64,000 bases of DNA from Collimonas sp. OK307 (GCF_900113705.1 NZ_FOQI01000018.1:36213-100212), one strand, 5' to 3'; shown: positions 54,077 to 63,786, counted from the stretch's first letter. The notes: generated from the sequence alone by a model not told the origin. Translations and numbers: made by a program.

Positions 54077-56053
54077 CTACCAGCGCAACACCGGCGGCCG
54101 CGTCAAGCCTTGCTGTCCTTCGGTGTAACCCACCATGGATTGCATGAAATTGCTGTCGCCGCTTAAGCTTATCTTCACATCGTACCAACCGCCGGTGGTA
54201 GCGAATTGCACCGTGGCAGTCTGCCTGGGCGCCACCGTGATGGTCTGGGTGGTGACGCTGCCGGAGGTGATACGGTCCAGCAGCGTGAACACCGCAGTAT
54301 TCGTGGTGCCGCTATTGTCGAACAGGATACTGACCGCCTGTCCTACGCCGTTGTTGGTCAACTTCACCTGTGGTTCCGGCTGGCCCTGCCATGCCGTTGT
54401 GCTGAGATAACCCTTGAAGCGCCGGTAGAATTGATTGGGGCCGATCATCTCCAGATCGTAGTAGCCGCCGCCATAACTGATGACGTGCCAGTAGTCGCTC
54501 GATGTAGCGTTAGCGGCCATGGTGTACATCCACGGGTTATCGGTACGGTAGTTGTCGACATTGATTTGCAGCGATGCCGGTTTGCTGCCGCCGTTGCGCC
54601 AGTTGGTCCATACTTGCTTGCCGGCGAAATCTTGCGTGAGCCAGCCGTCGAGTTGATACGGTTGCACGCGCAACGGCTTTTGGCCTGCTTCGTATGGCGG
54701 CATGACAGTGGCGGTTACAGTCGGCGCGACCGGTGTGGGCAAGGTCTTCTGCGCGTTGGCTTGCGCCGCCAGCGGCACAGTATCAGGCAATACCGGGAAT
54801 GCTGCGTTGCTGACCGAGAAATCGAAGCAGGAAGTCATGTCGCCGCAAATGTCGCGCCGCCATTGGCCGATGTTGGGGCAAGTCACGCCCGTCCATTTTT
54901 CCAGGAACTGGATCGTGGAGGTGTGATCGAACACTTCACTGGCAACCCAGCCGCCGCGGCTCCATGGCGAACAGACAATCGTCGGCACCCGCGAACCCAG
55001 GCCGATGGGCACGCCGCTGACGAATTCATTGGCGGTGCCGGCTGGCGGCGTTGGTGTCGTCACATGATCGTAAAAGCCGCCGTTCTCGTCAAAGGTATAG
55101 ATGAATACCGTCTTGGCCCATACGGCGGGGTTGGACGCCAGCGCCTGCAGATACTGGTTCACGTAATCGACGCCGACATTCGGCGAGCCGCTTGGATGCT
55201 CGGATTTTGCCGCCGGGGCGACAATCCACGACACCGCCGGCAAGGTATTGTTGGTGACGTCGTTCTGGAAATCGGCCAGCACGCGCGTCTGCACACCGTT
55301 GATGTACAAGGGCGAATTGGTCGGCAGATTCTGGAACTGCTTAAACCATGCCAAAGCGTTGTCGTCGAAGTTGTCGACTTCCTGGTAGGTGCGCCAGGAG
55401 ATGCCGGCTGCCTGCAGCGCTTCAGGATAGGTTTGCCAGGTCAGCGAACCATAAGTAAAGCCGTTGGTGGTTGCCGGGCCACCGTTCAGCCCTTGCGGGT
55501 CGATGGTGCCGCTCATCAGGTATAGCCGGTTCGGATTGGTCGAGGTCCGCGCCGAGCAAAAATAGTTGTCGCACAGGGTGAAGGCGTCAGCCAGCGCATA
55601 GTGATACGGAATGTCGTTGCGTGTCATGTAGGTATGCGAATTCATACCTTTGTTCGGAATCCATTTGTCGCTACGGCCCTTGTTCCAGGCTGCGGTGCCC
55701 GTATTCAGGTCATGCGGCACATCCGCCAGCCATTGCGCGGAGTTGGTGCTGGAATTCAGGCGCCACGGTGTATACAGGTTGCCGATGCTGTCTGCTTGCG
55801 TGAATACGTTGCGGGTGGTGGCCTGGACGGTGGCGGCGTGATCGTCGTTGAAGCCGCGCGCGCCTTTGATGGTGCCGAAATAATGATCGAACGAGCGGTT
55901 TTCCTGGCACAGGATCACGACATGGGCAATCGAACCCAAGGTACCGCTGGCAGCGGGCGCGGCCAACGCCTGTTGCACGGCAGGAGGCAGCATGGATGCC
56001 CCCATTGCTGCGACAGAACCTTTGAGAAATTTTCTACGGCTTGCGTGCGTCAT
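54077..56053 (-). CDS. Phospholipase C-like phosphoesterase, Tat-secreted
   Basis: A 658-residue secreted enzyme. The Tat signal at the N-terminus contains SRRKFLKGSVAAMGAS. The phosphoesterase core opens VVILCQENRSFDHYFGTIKG near residue 45 (metal and nucleophile region of the PLC/AcpA family), with FIYTFDENGGFYDHV near residue 316. C-terminal repeats from about 470 form accessory beta domains typical of phosphatidylcholine-specific phospholipase C. It would hydrolyse phospholipids or sphingomyelin outside the cell, as nutrient acquisition or antagonism. Confidence 0.9.
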   Translation of the reverse strand: MTHASRRKFLKGSVAAMGASMLPPAVQQALAAPAASGTLGSIAHVVILCQENRSFDHYFGTIKGARGFNDDHAATVQATTRNVFTQADSIGNLYTPWRLNSSTNSAQWLADVPHDLNTGTAAWNKGRSDKWIPNKGMNSHTYMTRNDIPYHYALADAFTLCDNYFCSARTSTNPNRLYLMSGTIDPQGLNGGPATTNGFTYGSLTWQTYPEALQAAGISWRTYQEVDNFDDNALAWFKQFQNLPTNSPLYINGVQTRVLADFQNDVTNNTLPAVSWIVAPAAKSEHPSGSPNVGVDYVNQYLQALASNPAVWAKTVFIYTFDENGGFYDHVTTPTPPAGTANEFVSGVPIGLGSRVPTIVCSPWSRGGWVASEVFDHTSTIQFLEKWTGVTCPNIGQWRRDICGDMTSCFDFSVSNAAFPVLPDTVPLAAQANAQKTLPTPVAPTVTATVMPPYEAGQKPLRVQPYQLDGWLTQDFAGKQVWTNWRNGGSKPASLQINVDNYRTDNPWMYTMAANATSSDYWHVISYGGGYYDLEMIGPNQFYRRFKGYLSTTAWQGQPEPQVKLTNNGVGQAVSILFDNSGTTNTAVFTLLDRITSGSVTTQTITVAPRQTATVQFATTGGWYDVKISLSGDSNFMQSMVGYTEGQQGLTRPPVLRW

Positions 56054-56144
56054 ATTGTTTCCATAGAGTAAGAAAAGCCCGACTCTATAGGTGAAATATT
56101 ACGCAACGGTGACGCTTGGGTGACGCGTCGATGACAGTCGATGA

Positions 56145-57746
56145 TCAGGTGGTTTTAAGCGTTTGCAATGCACGGATCCTGGCCATCGCCTGATGGTCGG
56201 AAGTCGCCGCATCTATCATCGCCGCCACATCGGCCTTCAAGGCGGTGCGCGATCCGCCGTCCAGGTAGACCATGTGGCCCGACGGATAGAACTTCGCGCT
56301 CAGGTTCTTTCGCACGGCGGGATCGACCAGCGGCATTTGCTGCAGATCCATGACGGTCTGGTAGAACGGCGTGACGAAATCGTAATAGCCATTGGCCGAC
56401 AGCACCTTCAAATCAACGTTCAAGCTCATCGTCGCGGCCAGGTCGCCGGCGGTGTACAAGATGATATTGCCCTTGGCATCGATGCCCTTTTGCGCGCCGG
56501 TCGGATCGATATGGCTGAAATCCCAATTCTGGAATGCATGATCATTCAGATCTGTGAAGGCCGAATTCGATGTGAACTTCAAACCGTCGTTCAGGTAGTA
56601 GTTCCACATCGCCGTATAAACGCCGGACACCGCCGTCATGGTTGGATCGTTGCCTCCCGAGTTCGGCGAAATATCGGCAGCAATCCCGGTATCGACGCCG
56701 GTGACGCGGCCGTCATAAGAACCCAGCGCCAAACCCTGGCTTTGCAACAAACTGATCAGGAACAGCGTCCTGCCGTTGCTGTCGCCGGCCGCTATATCGA
56801 GCCCCCAGGCGGTTAGCGTGGTTGGGTCTATGCCGATAAAATCACTCAATTTTTTTAGCGTCGCCGGATCGGATTTTGGAAATTTTTCCAAAGCCGTAGC
56901 ATAGTCGCTGCGCGCAAACAGCGCCGCGCTCGCCATTAGTGGCGGCAGGCTGGCCGGCGGCGGTTTCAGGTGGGTTTTCTTATGGTACCAGGCGTCGGCT
57001 ACCGCTGTCGGCAACGCGCCCACCGGATTGCCCGCTTGCGCGTAATCGAGAATCGACGATTGCAGGGTGATGCCGTTCAGGTCGACGCCATCTTCATGCA
57101 GCAGATATGCCAGCACGGCGCTACGCGGCGTGCCATACGATTCGCCAAACAGGAATTTCGGCGAATTCCAGCGGTCATTCGCGGTGAGGTAGCGCTTGAT
57201 GAATTGCCGGATCGATTTTGCATCCTCGTCCACGCCCCAGAAATCCTTGTTTTTGTATGGGGCAATGGCGGCGGAATAACCGGTGCCGACCGGATTGATG
57301 AATACCAGGTCGGTCTTGTCGAGCAGGCTGTCCGGATTATCTTCCAGGGTATAGGGCGCCGGTGGCGTGAACCCCGGCATGGAGGTCTTGATGCGCTTGG
57401 GCGCAAACGAACCTAGCATGACGAACACCGAGGATGAACCCGGTCCGCCGTTATAGAAAAAAGTGACCGGGCGAGTATTGCGATCGCTACCGTCAACGGT
57501 TAACGCCACGTAGAATATTTTTGCGGCGGGCTGTGAATTATCAGCATCGACCGCCACCAGATGGCCCGCAGTCGCCGTGTACGGATAGGTCCGCTTGCCG
57601 ATCTTTACGCTGTGATGGGTGATGGCCGCGTTCTCGCTCGAATCGGTCACTGAATCGGCCGGCCCGTTACCGTAGGCAGTGGGATCGAAATACGGCTGGT
57701 CTAGCGGCGAGCCTTTGGCACGGATCGATGCGAAATTGAAGCTCAT
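56145..57746 (-). CDS. S10 family serine carboxypeptidase-like protein
   Basis: A 533-residue protein. The oxyanion/substrate region FFYNGGPGSSSVF lies near residue 97, the catalytic Ser in GESYGTPRSAVLA near residue 201, the Asp in NGYYDFVTPF near residue 458, and the His in SGHMVYL near residue 495. It resembles bacterial S10 carboxypeptidases that work at acid pH. No obvious N-terminal signal peptide is present, so export needs confirmation. The ATG at 57746 has AAAGGAAG upstream. It lies downstream of the S53 gene in the same direction. Confidence 0.88.
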   Translation of the reverse strand: MSFNFASIRAKGSPLDQPYFDPTAYGNGPADSVTDSSENAAITHHSVKIGKRTYPYTATAGHLVAVDADNSQPAAKIFYVALTVDGSDRNTRPVTFFYNGGPGSSSVFVMLGSFAPKRIKTSMPGFTPPAPYTLEDNPDSLLDKTDLVFINPVGTGYSAAIAPYKNKDFWGVDEDAKSIRQFIKRYLTANDRWNSPKFLFGESYGTPRSAVLAYLLHEDGVDLNGITLQSSILDYAQAGNPVGALPTAVADAWYHKKTHLKPPPASLPPLMASAALFARSDYATALEKFPKSDPATLKKLSDFIGIDPTTLTAWGLDIAAGDSNGRTLFLISLLQSQGLALGSYDGRVTGVDTGIAADISPNSGGNDPTMTAVSGVYTAMWNYYLNDGLKFTSNSAFTDLNDHAFQNWDFSHIDPTGAQKGIDAKGNIILYTAGDLAATMSLNVDLKVLSANGYYDFVTPFYQTVMDLQQMPLVDPAVRKNLSAKFYPSGHMVYLDGGSRTALKADVAAMIDAATSDHQAMARIRALQTLKTT

Positions 57747-57795
57747 GATCACTTCCTTTCCGAGACAATCGTTAGATGCTTGCGAGATGCTGGCA

Positions 57796-57819
57796 GCTGG
57801 CAGCCGGCCGGCTGCCAGC
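57796..57819. terminator. Perfect hairpin between S53 and S10 peptidase genes
   Basis: GCTGGCAGCCGG is followed directly by CCGGCTGCCAGC, a 24-bp perfect palindrome 6 bp beyond the S53 stop and 50 bp before the S10 start. It lacks a T-tract on either side. It may terminate or stabilise the S53 message, or it may be a repetitive palindrome. Confidence 0.5.
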
Positions 57820-57824
57820 GCACA

Positions 57825-59408
57825 TCAAAGTACGCTGGCCAGTTTCTTGCCGTCGGGGCTGCCCATTCCGGTGCAAGCGTCCCATCCAGGCGCGGCGGCA
57901 TAGTAGCCGTTGTTACCCTGCGTGACATCATGGAAGGCGGCCTGTTGCTGATACAGCTTCGGATTGACGAAACCGACCGCACTGCCCTTCGCGGTATTGA
58001 TGCGTGAGAACAGTGCTGCCCACAGCGGCGCCACCGCGCTGGTTCCGCCTACCACCGCATCGCTGCCGTCGATATAGACCTGGTAACCGGTGACCGGATC
58101 GGCATTGCCGGCGACGTCCGGCACGCCGCGTTTTAGTAACGGCTGACTCTTGCCGTTGCTATCAGCCAGGACCAGATTCTGCTGCCACGCCGGCAACGCG
58201 AAAACCGCGCTGACACCGCCGCCGCCGGCACCACCTTGCGTGCCGTCATTCCAAACCACTTCACTCCCGATCGCATTGCCGGCAACGAGCAGACGCGTGC
58301 CGCCGCAGGCCAGCGCATACGGACTGGATGCCGGAAAATCGACATGGTTGCCGCTTGCCACGCCGTCTCCCGAACCGCTGTCGCCAGAGGCTACGCACAC
58401 CGTCACTCCCATCGCGGCGGCGGCTTGCAACGCTGTGTTGAAGGCTTGCATGGCTTGCTGCGTCCAGCGCGGTTCGGCACTGCCCCAGCTGATAGAGATG
58501 ACAGATGGTTTGTTGACGTTATCGTGTACCGCGTTGTTGAGTGCGTTGAAAAAACCCGCATCAGTATTCGTCGAAAAATACACGACGATATGCGCTTCCG
58601 GCGCCAGCGCCCCGATGATCTCGATGTCCAGCACCACTTCGCCATCTGCACCGTTAGGATCGCCGCTTGGCTGGTTGCCCGGCCCGTTTACCGCGACCGC
58701 AGTAACGTTGGGAGGTGCAATGCCGAGTTTTGAAAAATACGTCTGCAGATCGGCCGCCTGGTAGCCACCGCCCAGTTCGATGATGCCGATGCATTGGCCT
58801 TTACCAAGGTTATCAGGGAAGTCATACAAGGACGCCAGCTGCGTCGGCAAGAGGGAGGTGGAAACCTTGTGCGCGGCGTAGCGGAATGGCGGCTGCAAGC
58901 GAAAATGTGCATGCGCCTGCGGCCGATCGTCAAGGCCGATGACGGCCGTCACGATATCTTGCAACTCGGCAGGAATGTTGACTACACCGGTACGGCCGCG
59001 ATAGTTGCCAAGATGCGATTCATAACGCTGCAGATCGACATCGAATGCTTGATTGAACTGTGCTACCGAGCCGGACAGGGTGACGCTGCTGCAGGCTGGA
59101 TTCTCGCGCACCACCTCCAACCCGTGATCGTGCGCAAACGTGGCGACCCTGGCAATGTCCTGTGCCGTGGCGGAAAATCTACGGGCAAATTCTTCACGTG
59201 AAAGATGTGCTGCATGTGATCCTGCAGGCGCGCTTGCACTCTGTTTATCGACGATATCGCACAACTCTTGATCCGCATTGCAGCGCATGACAATCGTCAC
59301 TTCAATCTGCTCGGAGGGCGCTGCCGCGCCGATGCAGCGAGCTCCGGAAAGGACGGTGCGTTCGCTGCCGGGAAGAGGTATCTTGGGGGACTTCGGGATT
59401 TTTGCCAT
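57825..59408 (-). CDS. S53 family peptidase (sedolisin/pseudomonalisin type)
   Basis: A 527-residue acid serine peptidase. An N-terminal activation domain covers residues about 30-170. The catalytic domain has Glu and Asp in GEVVLDIEIIG near residue 265, the oxyanion Asp in ASGDSGSGDG near residue 345, and the nucleophile Ser in GGTSAVAPLW near residue 465. A Ca-binding end with TQGNNGYY and DACTGMG closes it. S53 enzymes are secreted and cleave themselves at low pH. The ATG at 59408 gives MAKIPKSPKIPLP. No classical signal peptide is evident. Confidence 0.92.
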   Translation of the reverse strand: MAKIPKSPKIPLPGSERTVLSGARCIGAAAPSEQIEVTIVMRCNADQELCDIVDKQSASAPAGSHAAHLSREEFARRFSATAQDIARVATFAHDHGLEVVRENPACSSVTLSGSVAQFNQAFDVDLQRYESHLGNYRGRTGVVNIPAELQDIVTAVIGLDDRPQAHAHFRLQPPFRYAAHKVSTSLLPTQLASLYDFPDNLGKGQCIGIIELGGGYQAADLQTYFSKLGIAPPNVTAVAVNGPGNQPSGDPNGADGEVVLDIEIIGALAPEAHIVVYFSTNTDAGFFNALNNAVHDNVNKPSVISISWGSAEPRWTQQAMQAFNTALQAAAAMGVTVCVASGDSGSGDGVASGNHVDFPASSPYALACGGTRLLVAGNAIGSEVVWNDGTQGGAGGGGVSAVFALPAWQQNLVLADSNGKSQPLLKRGVPDVAGNADPVTGYQVYIDGSDAVVGGTSAVAPLWAALFSRINTAKGSAVGFVNPKLYQQQAAFHDVTQGNNGYYAAAPGWDACTGMGSPDGKKLASVL

Positions 59409-59558
59409 GGCCTCAATACTCCGTGTCTGGTCAACATCTGGTTTCTGTATGACCAAGGTTGGGAGAGACAGTTCATTTCCACCTGGAAATATTCTATAGC
59501 GAATATCGCAGCGTGGCCGGGAGAAAGACCGATCGGCCTTCTCCCATTCCTGGCAAAA

Positions 59559-59780
59559 TCAGTCCATCATTAATTCTTGAATCGCGCCCGATAATGCCGG
59601 TTGCGAGACGTTGCATGCTTGCGCGGCGCGGCCGAAATGCTTTTCTCGTTCAAGGGTAACCAGGTACGTCAGTTGGCGAATGACATTGATTGCTATCCGG
59701 GATTCATTATGTATATGCGAATATAACGCTATTTCCAGATTTCCTATCCGAAACACCTGCAAGACCTCGTCGGCAGACAA
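59559..59780 (-). pseudogene. LysR HTH remnant
   Basis: Only the first LysR segment survives: RQLTYLVTLEREKHFGRAA and QACNVSQPALSGAIQEL, equal to the N-terminal ~45 residues, then a stop. The effector domain is absent, and the normal Met before RQL is replaced. This is a decayed regulator gene whose remainder may have been removed before the S53 gene moved close. Confidence 0.7.
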
Positions 59781-59927
59781 CGTATTACCGCATGGCTATA
59801 GGTATTAACATCAGGATGTGATTGCCATGATTTCGCAGCAAGGTATGATAAAACCCCTCGCCCTTTTCTTTTCCAAGTCCCTGGCTTGGCACCCGACATA
59901 ATTTCGATATAGCTCAAGGAGTACAAA

Positions 59928-60356
59928 ATGCTGACTAGTGCACGCAACGAATTCGCAGGCAAGGTGACCGCGATTAACGAAGGCGCCGTCAACGACGAAG
60001 TGGAGATCACGCTCGCCGGCGGCGACCGCATCGTTGCGGTCATCACCCGGGAAAGCACCAAATACCTCGAACTGAAACCAGGTACGGAAGCACTGGCGCT
60101 GGTGAAAGCGCCATGGGTGATTTTGTCCAACCCTGACGCCGGCATCAAATTTTCTACGCGCAACCGTTTGGAAGGCACCGTCAAGGCAGTGAAGACCGGC
60201 GCGGTGAATACCGAGGTAACGGTAAGCCTGAACGGCGGCGCTACGCTGACTGCCATCATTACCCAGGAAAGCGCAGTGGCGCTGGGCCTGGCCGCAGGTA
60301 AGCCGGCAGTGGCGATTTTCAAAGCTTCGCATGTGATCGTCGGCGTCAAGGCCTGA
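59928..60356 (+). CDS. Double-Mop molybdate-binding protein
   Basis: A 142-residue protein of two tandem Mop/TOBE domains of about 65 residues: one at 1-67 (SARNEFAGKVTAINEGAVND near residue 3), the second at 72-140 (STRNRLEGTVKAVKTGAVNT near residue 75). The repeat shows in the near-parallel motifs. These molbindin-type proteins store or buffer molybdate or tungstate in the cytoplasm. AAGGAG precedes the ATG. Confidence 0.92.
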   Translation: MLTSARNEFAGKVTAINEGAVNDEVEITLAGGDRIVAVITRESTKYLELKPGTEALALVKAPWVILSNPDAGIKFSTRNRLEGTVKAVKTGAVNTEVTVSLNGGATLTAIITQESAVALGLAAGKPAVAIFKASHVIVGVKA

Positions 60357-60688
60357 GTTCGACTACTTCAATTCATTACGGCACCAATCCCCTCGTGCAG
60401 CCGCGGCCGTCCTCGTTCCAGAGGGCACGCAGCTGCGGTTCGCTTCCCGCAGCATCTCCGACTTGCCAAATAAATACTATACTGAAAGCATCTGCCGGTT
60501 CTGGTGGCAAGTCCACTCAGGAAAACCCGTTTAAGCAAACCTTAAGTAAAGCCAAGTAGAATTAGTCAAATTGAACGCTTGCCTGGCGTGCAGGTCGAAT
60601 TGCACCATGCTGCGGATCTTCTTGATAAGCGGAAAAAATCAATGCACTTGTTGCTCAAATCATCACCGAACATCGAATTGAAGGTTAT
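60357..60688. other. Intergenic region upstream of prc
   Basis: A 332-bp spacer that should contain the prc promoter. I found no gene, RNA or clear hairpin. Confidence 0.35.
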
Positions 60689-62842
60689 ATGCGCCTAAGA
60701 AATACTCTGTTATGTGTACTGTTGGCAATTTCCACCGCCGCCCATGCGTTGGAAGCCGGGCCACCTCCAGTCCTGGCGCCACAGCAGCAGCAAGCGCAAG
60801 CGGCTCACCTGAGCGCGCAATTCCTGAGCCGTTTCCACTACAAACCGGTGCCGCTGGACGACGCCTTGGCTGCGAAGATCATCACTCGCTATATCAAATT
60901 GCTCGACCCGGAAAAATTCTTTTTCACACAAGCGGATATCGATCAGTTTACAGCCCAGCAAAGTAAACTCGACGATGCGATCTATCGCGAAGACCTGCAA
61001 ATTCCTTTCTCCATTTTCAACGTGTATCAGCAACGCATCGTCGAACGCCTGACCTATGCGCGCGAATTGCTCAAGCAAGGTTTCGACTTTACCCAGAAAG
61101 AAGATTATTCCTTCGTGCGCGATAAGGAACCATGGCCGACAACCACCGCAGACAGTCGTGAGCTGTGGCGCAAGCGTGTCAAGAACGACTGGCTGCGCCT
61201 GAAGCTTGCCGGCAAGAAGGACCAGGCGATTCGCGATACGCTCAGCAAGCGTTACGAAAATTCCCTGACGCGCGCCTATCGGTATAAGAGTGACGACGTG
61301 TTCCAGATTTTCATGAACGCGTATGCGACATCGATCGAACCGCATACCGATTATCTGGGCACCACCGCAGCGGCAGATTTCGATATTTCCATGAAGCTGT
61401 CCCTGGTCGGCATTGGCGCCGTACTCCAGGAACGGGATGAATACACGACCATACGCGAACTGGTGGCAGGCGGTCCGGCGCAATTGTCCGGCAAGCTTGC
61501 GGTCGGCGACCGGATTGTCGGCGTGGCGCAAGGTGAAAAGGGCGCCATGACAGATGTGGTCGGCACGCGGATTGACGACGTCGTCAAACAGATTCGCGGC
61601 GCCAAGGACACGGTAGTGCGCCTGGACATTTTGCCGGCCGATGCCGGTCCGGATGGCAAGCACAAGCTGATCAGCCTGGTGCGTAACAAGATCAGCCTGG
61701 AGCAACAGGCGGCAAAGAAAACCATCATCACCACCAAGAACGGCGACGTCACCCGCAAAGTGGGCGTGATTACCCTGCCCGCTTTCTATGAAGATTTTGA
61801 CGCGCGGCGCAAGGGCGACAAGAATTTCAGGAGCGCCAGCCGCGATGTGGCGGCACTCCTGGCCGACCTGAAAAAGGAAAAGGTCGACAGCGTCCTGATC
61901 GATTTGCGTAACAACGGTGGTGGTTCGCTGACTGAAGCGGTCGACCTGACCGGGCTGTTTGTCGGCAAGGGCCCGATCGTGCAGCAGCGCAATGCGCGCG
62001 GCGACGTCAACGTCGAAGCCGATGACCGTCCTACTCCAGCCTGGACCGGCCCGCTGGCAGTACTGATCAATCGCGGTTCGGCCTCGGCTTCGGAAATTTT
62101 TGCTGCGGCAATCCAGGACTATGGCCGTGGCATCATCGTCGGCGAAGGCAGTTTTGGCAAAGGCACCGTGCAGACCATGGTCAATCTTGACGAGCTGACG
62201 CATAACGACAAACCGAAGTACGGTGAACTGAAGATGACCATCGCGCAATTTTTCCGGATCAACGGCGGCACCACCCAGCTGCGCGGCGTAACGCCTGACA
62301 TCAGCTTGCCCGGCTTCTCCGATACCGAGGCTTTTGGCGAATCGAGTTACGATAACGCGCTGCCGTGGTCGCAAGTGAAGGCAGCGGATTATGTGCCTTA
62401 CGGTGATTTGAAAAGCCTGGTGCCGCAGATCCAGAGCCGGCATGATGCGCGTGTCGAGAAAAACAAGGATTTCCAGCGCTTCGTGGAAGATGTGAATGAG
62501 TTGAATGTGCAACGCAAGAAGCGCCTCATCTCTCTCAACGAAGCTGACAGGCGTGCCGAGATGGCCCAGCAGGAAGCGCGTCTCAAGGCGCGCGGCAAAG
62601 CTGACGGCGGCGGCGCGAACGACAAGGATGGCGATGCCGACGCAGATCTGAACCGGCCGGACGACGGTTTGCAAGCCAACGAACGCAGTCTGAGTGCGGA
62701 TATTGCGGCGGAAAAGGCGCTGAAGAATGCGAAAGACGTATTGCTGAACGAAGCGGCGCAGATCCTTGGCGATGAATCGGATCTGCTCAAATCGAACGTC
62801 AAATTCGCGGTGCAGCAGCCAGTCAGCGCTAAAGATAAATGA
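60689..62842 (+). CDS. prc: Carboxy-terminal processing protease (S41, Prc/Tsp)
   Basis: A 717-residue periplasmic protease. The signal peptide spans residues 1-21 (LLCVLLAISTAAHALEA), a helical N-terminal domain follows, the PDZ domain lies near residues 225-320 (GGPAQLSGKLAVGDRIVGVA), and the S41 core has Ser in NRGSASASEIFA near residue 460 and Lys in GEGSFGKGTVQTM near residue 485. The acidic C-terminal tail is Ala/Glu/Lys/Asp-rich. Prc trims C-termini of periplasmic proteins, including penicillin-binding protein 3 and tagged proteins. The length fits E. coli Prc (about 680). Confidence 0.95.
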   Translation: MRLRNTLLCVLLAISTAAHALEAGPPPVLAPQQQQAQAAHLSAQFLSRFHYKPVPLDDALAAKIITRYIKLLDPEKFFFTQADIDQFTAQQSKLDDAIYREDLQIPFSIFNVYQQRIVERLTYARELLKQGFDFTQKEDYSFVRDKEPWPTTTADSRELWRKRVKNDWLRLKLAGKKDQAIRDTLSKRYENSLTRAYRYKSDDVFQIFMNAYATSIEPHTDYLGTTAAADFDISMKLSLVGIGAVLQERDEYTTIRELVAGGPAQLSGKLAVGDRIVGVAQGEKGAMTDVVGTRIDDVVKQIRGAKDTVVRLDILPADAGPDGKHKLISLVRNKISLEQQAAKKTIITTKNGDVTRKVGVITLPAFYEDFDARRKGDKNFRSASRDVAALLADLKKEKVDSVLIDLRNNGGGSLTEAVDLTGLFVGKGPIVQQRNARGDVNVEADDRPTPAWTGPLAVLINRGSASASEIFAAAIQDYGRGIIVGEGSFGKGTVQTMVNLDELTHNDKPKYGELKMTIAQFFRINGGTTQLRGVTPDISLPGFSDTEAFGESSYDNALPWSQVKAADYVPYGDLKSLVPQIQSRHDARVEKNKDFQRFVEDVNELNVQRKKRLISLNEADRRAEMAQQEARLKARGKADGGGANDKDGDADADLNRPDDGLQANERSLSADIAAEKALKNAKDVLLNEAAQILGDESDLLKSNVKFAVQQPVSAKDK

Positions 62843-62937
62843 TCTTTCCTGCGGGACGATTACTGTAACGGTTGATAGGGTTGGACGACGGATTGACGCT
62901 CGCTCCAGCCTGATGCCCTTCTTTTTTGGAGTTCAAC

Positions 62938-63462
62938 ATGCAATCCTTGTCGATGTATCAAATTTCCGTTCCTGTGTTCGTGCGTGGGTTGGGGGTGTTG
63001 GCTGGGTATCTGGAGAAGGCGGAGGCGTATGCCAAGGCTAACAATATCGATCCTGCGGAGATGATTAACGCGAAACTGGCGCCGGATATGTTGTCGCTGG
63101 CGGGGCAGGTGCAGCGGGCTAGCGATACTTCGAAGAATGCGATTGGGCGGTTGTCGGCGATTGAGGCGCCGCGCTTCGAGGATAATGAAGTTACCTTTGC
63201 GGAGTTGCAGGAGCGGGTTGCCAAGACTATTGCGTTTTTGGACAGTGCACGGTTGGAGGATTTGCAGGGAAGCGAGACGCGATCGGTGACGTTGAGTTTT
63301 GGCAAATTCAAAACTACTTTGCAGGGGGATGCTTACTTGCTGACGTTTACCTTGCCGAATTTTTTCTTTCATATAACCACGGCGCATGACATCTTGCGGC
63401 ACAAAGGTGTGGCCATCGGCAAGATAGACTATCTCGGACATTTCGAAATAGAGCCAGCGTAG
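62938..63462 (+). CDS. DUF1993 family protein
   Basis: A 174-residue protein of the DUF1993 family, whose members are helical and related in fold to DinB-like proteins. The opening is MQSLSMYQISVPVFVRGL, and a conserved FHITTAHDILRHKGVAIG lies near the C-terminus. The ATG at 62938 has GGAG upstream. Its role is unknown. It lies 95 bp downstream of prc. Confidence 0.85.
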   Translation: MQSLSMYQISVPVFVRGLGVLAGYLEKAEAYAKANNIDPAEMINAKLAPDMLSLAGQVQRASDTSKNAIGRLSAIEAPRFEDNEVTFAELQERVAKTIAFLDSARLEDLQGSETRSVTLSFGKFKTTLQGDAYLLTFTLPNFFFHITTAHDILRHKGVAIGKIDYLGHFEIEPA

Positions 63463-63466
63463 TTAA

Positions 63467-63526
63467 ATGGGGTCAGAGTTTTTTTACGACAGTCGTATCG
63501 TCGTAAATTACTCTGCCCCCTTTTAA
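63467..63526. repeat. Palindromic REP-like element
   Basis: GGGGTCAGAGT at the left pairs with ACTCTGCCCC at the right, with an inner ACGAC/GTCGT stem. The arms around 63468-63478 and 63511-63522 are nearly complementary over about 20 bp. I recall this GGGGTCAGAGT palindrome as a recurrent betaproteobacterial intergenic repeat. It may also terminate the DUF1993 transcript. Confidence 0.55.
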
Positions 63527-63631
63527 CGGCCCACGGAGTACGTTCGTTGGCGGTCGACGCGAAAATTCTCGTTACTTAAAACGTTTGCTACTCCGTGGAT
63601 GCATGCCGGGGGCGGCCCGGCAGCCGCTCAC

Positions 63632-63653
63632 TTTCTTTGCTTCGCCAAAGAAA
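63632..63653. repeat. Short hairpin TTTCTTTG-CAAAGAAA
   Basis: An 8-bp perfect stem around a CTTCGC loop. This hairpin family is frequent in Burkholderiales intergenic DNA and probably lies just outside, or at the border of, the IS110 element. Confidence 0.5.
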
Positions 63654-63786
63654 TGGAATGGACGCCTCCCCCTAAGGGGCGAAGCTGACAAGACGGGATG
63701 GAATACGCAAGGGGTTCTCGCTGTCAACGGCATCATTGTGCCAAAGTAGAGGTTCGCAAAAACCACTTAAGACAGGAGAACCCGAA

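Larger units (their letters stand above)
63463..63786. other. Region between DUF1993 and the IS110 gene
   Basis: A 324-bp spacer holding two hairpins (63467-63526 and 63632-63653) and presumably the left end of the IS110-family element. No gene is supported. Confidence 0.5.

Noticed and set aside
54206..55525. Long open frame antisense to the phospholipase C gene
   Set aside because: Mirror of a well-supported coding gene with clear motifs; composition artefact.
60710..62674. Very long open frame antisense to prc (about 650 codons)
   Set aside because: It lies wholly inside prc on the opposite strand; high-GC codon bias leaves antisense frames open. No family motif or ribosome site supports it.
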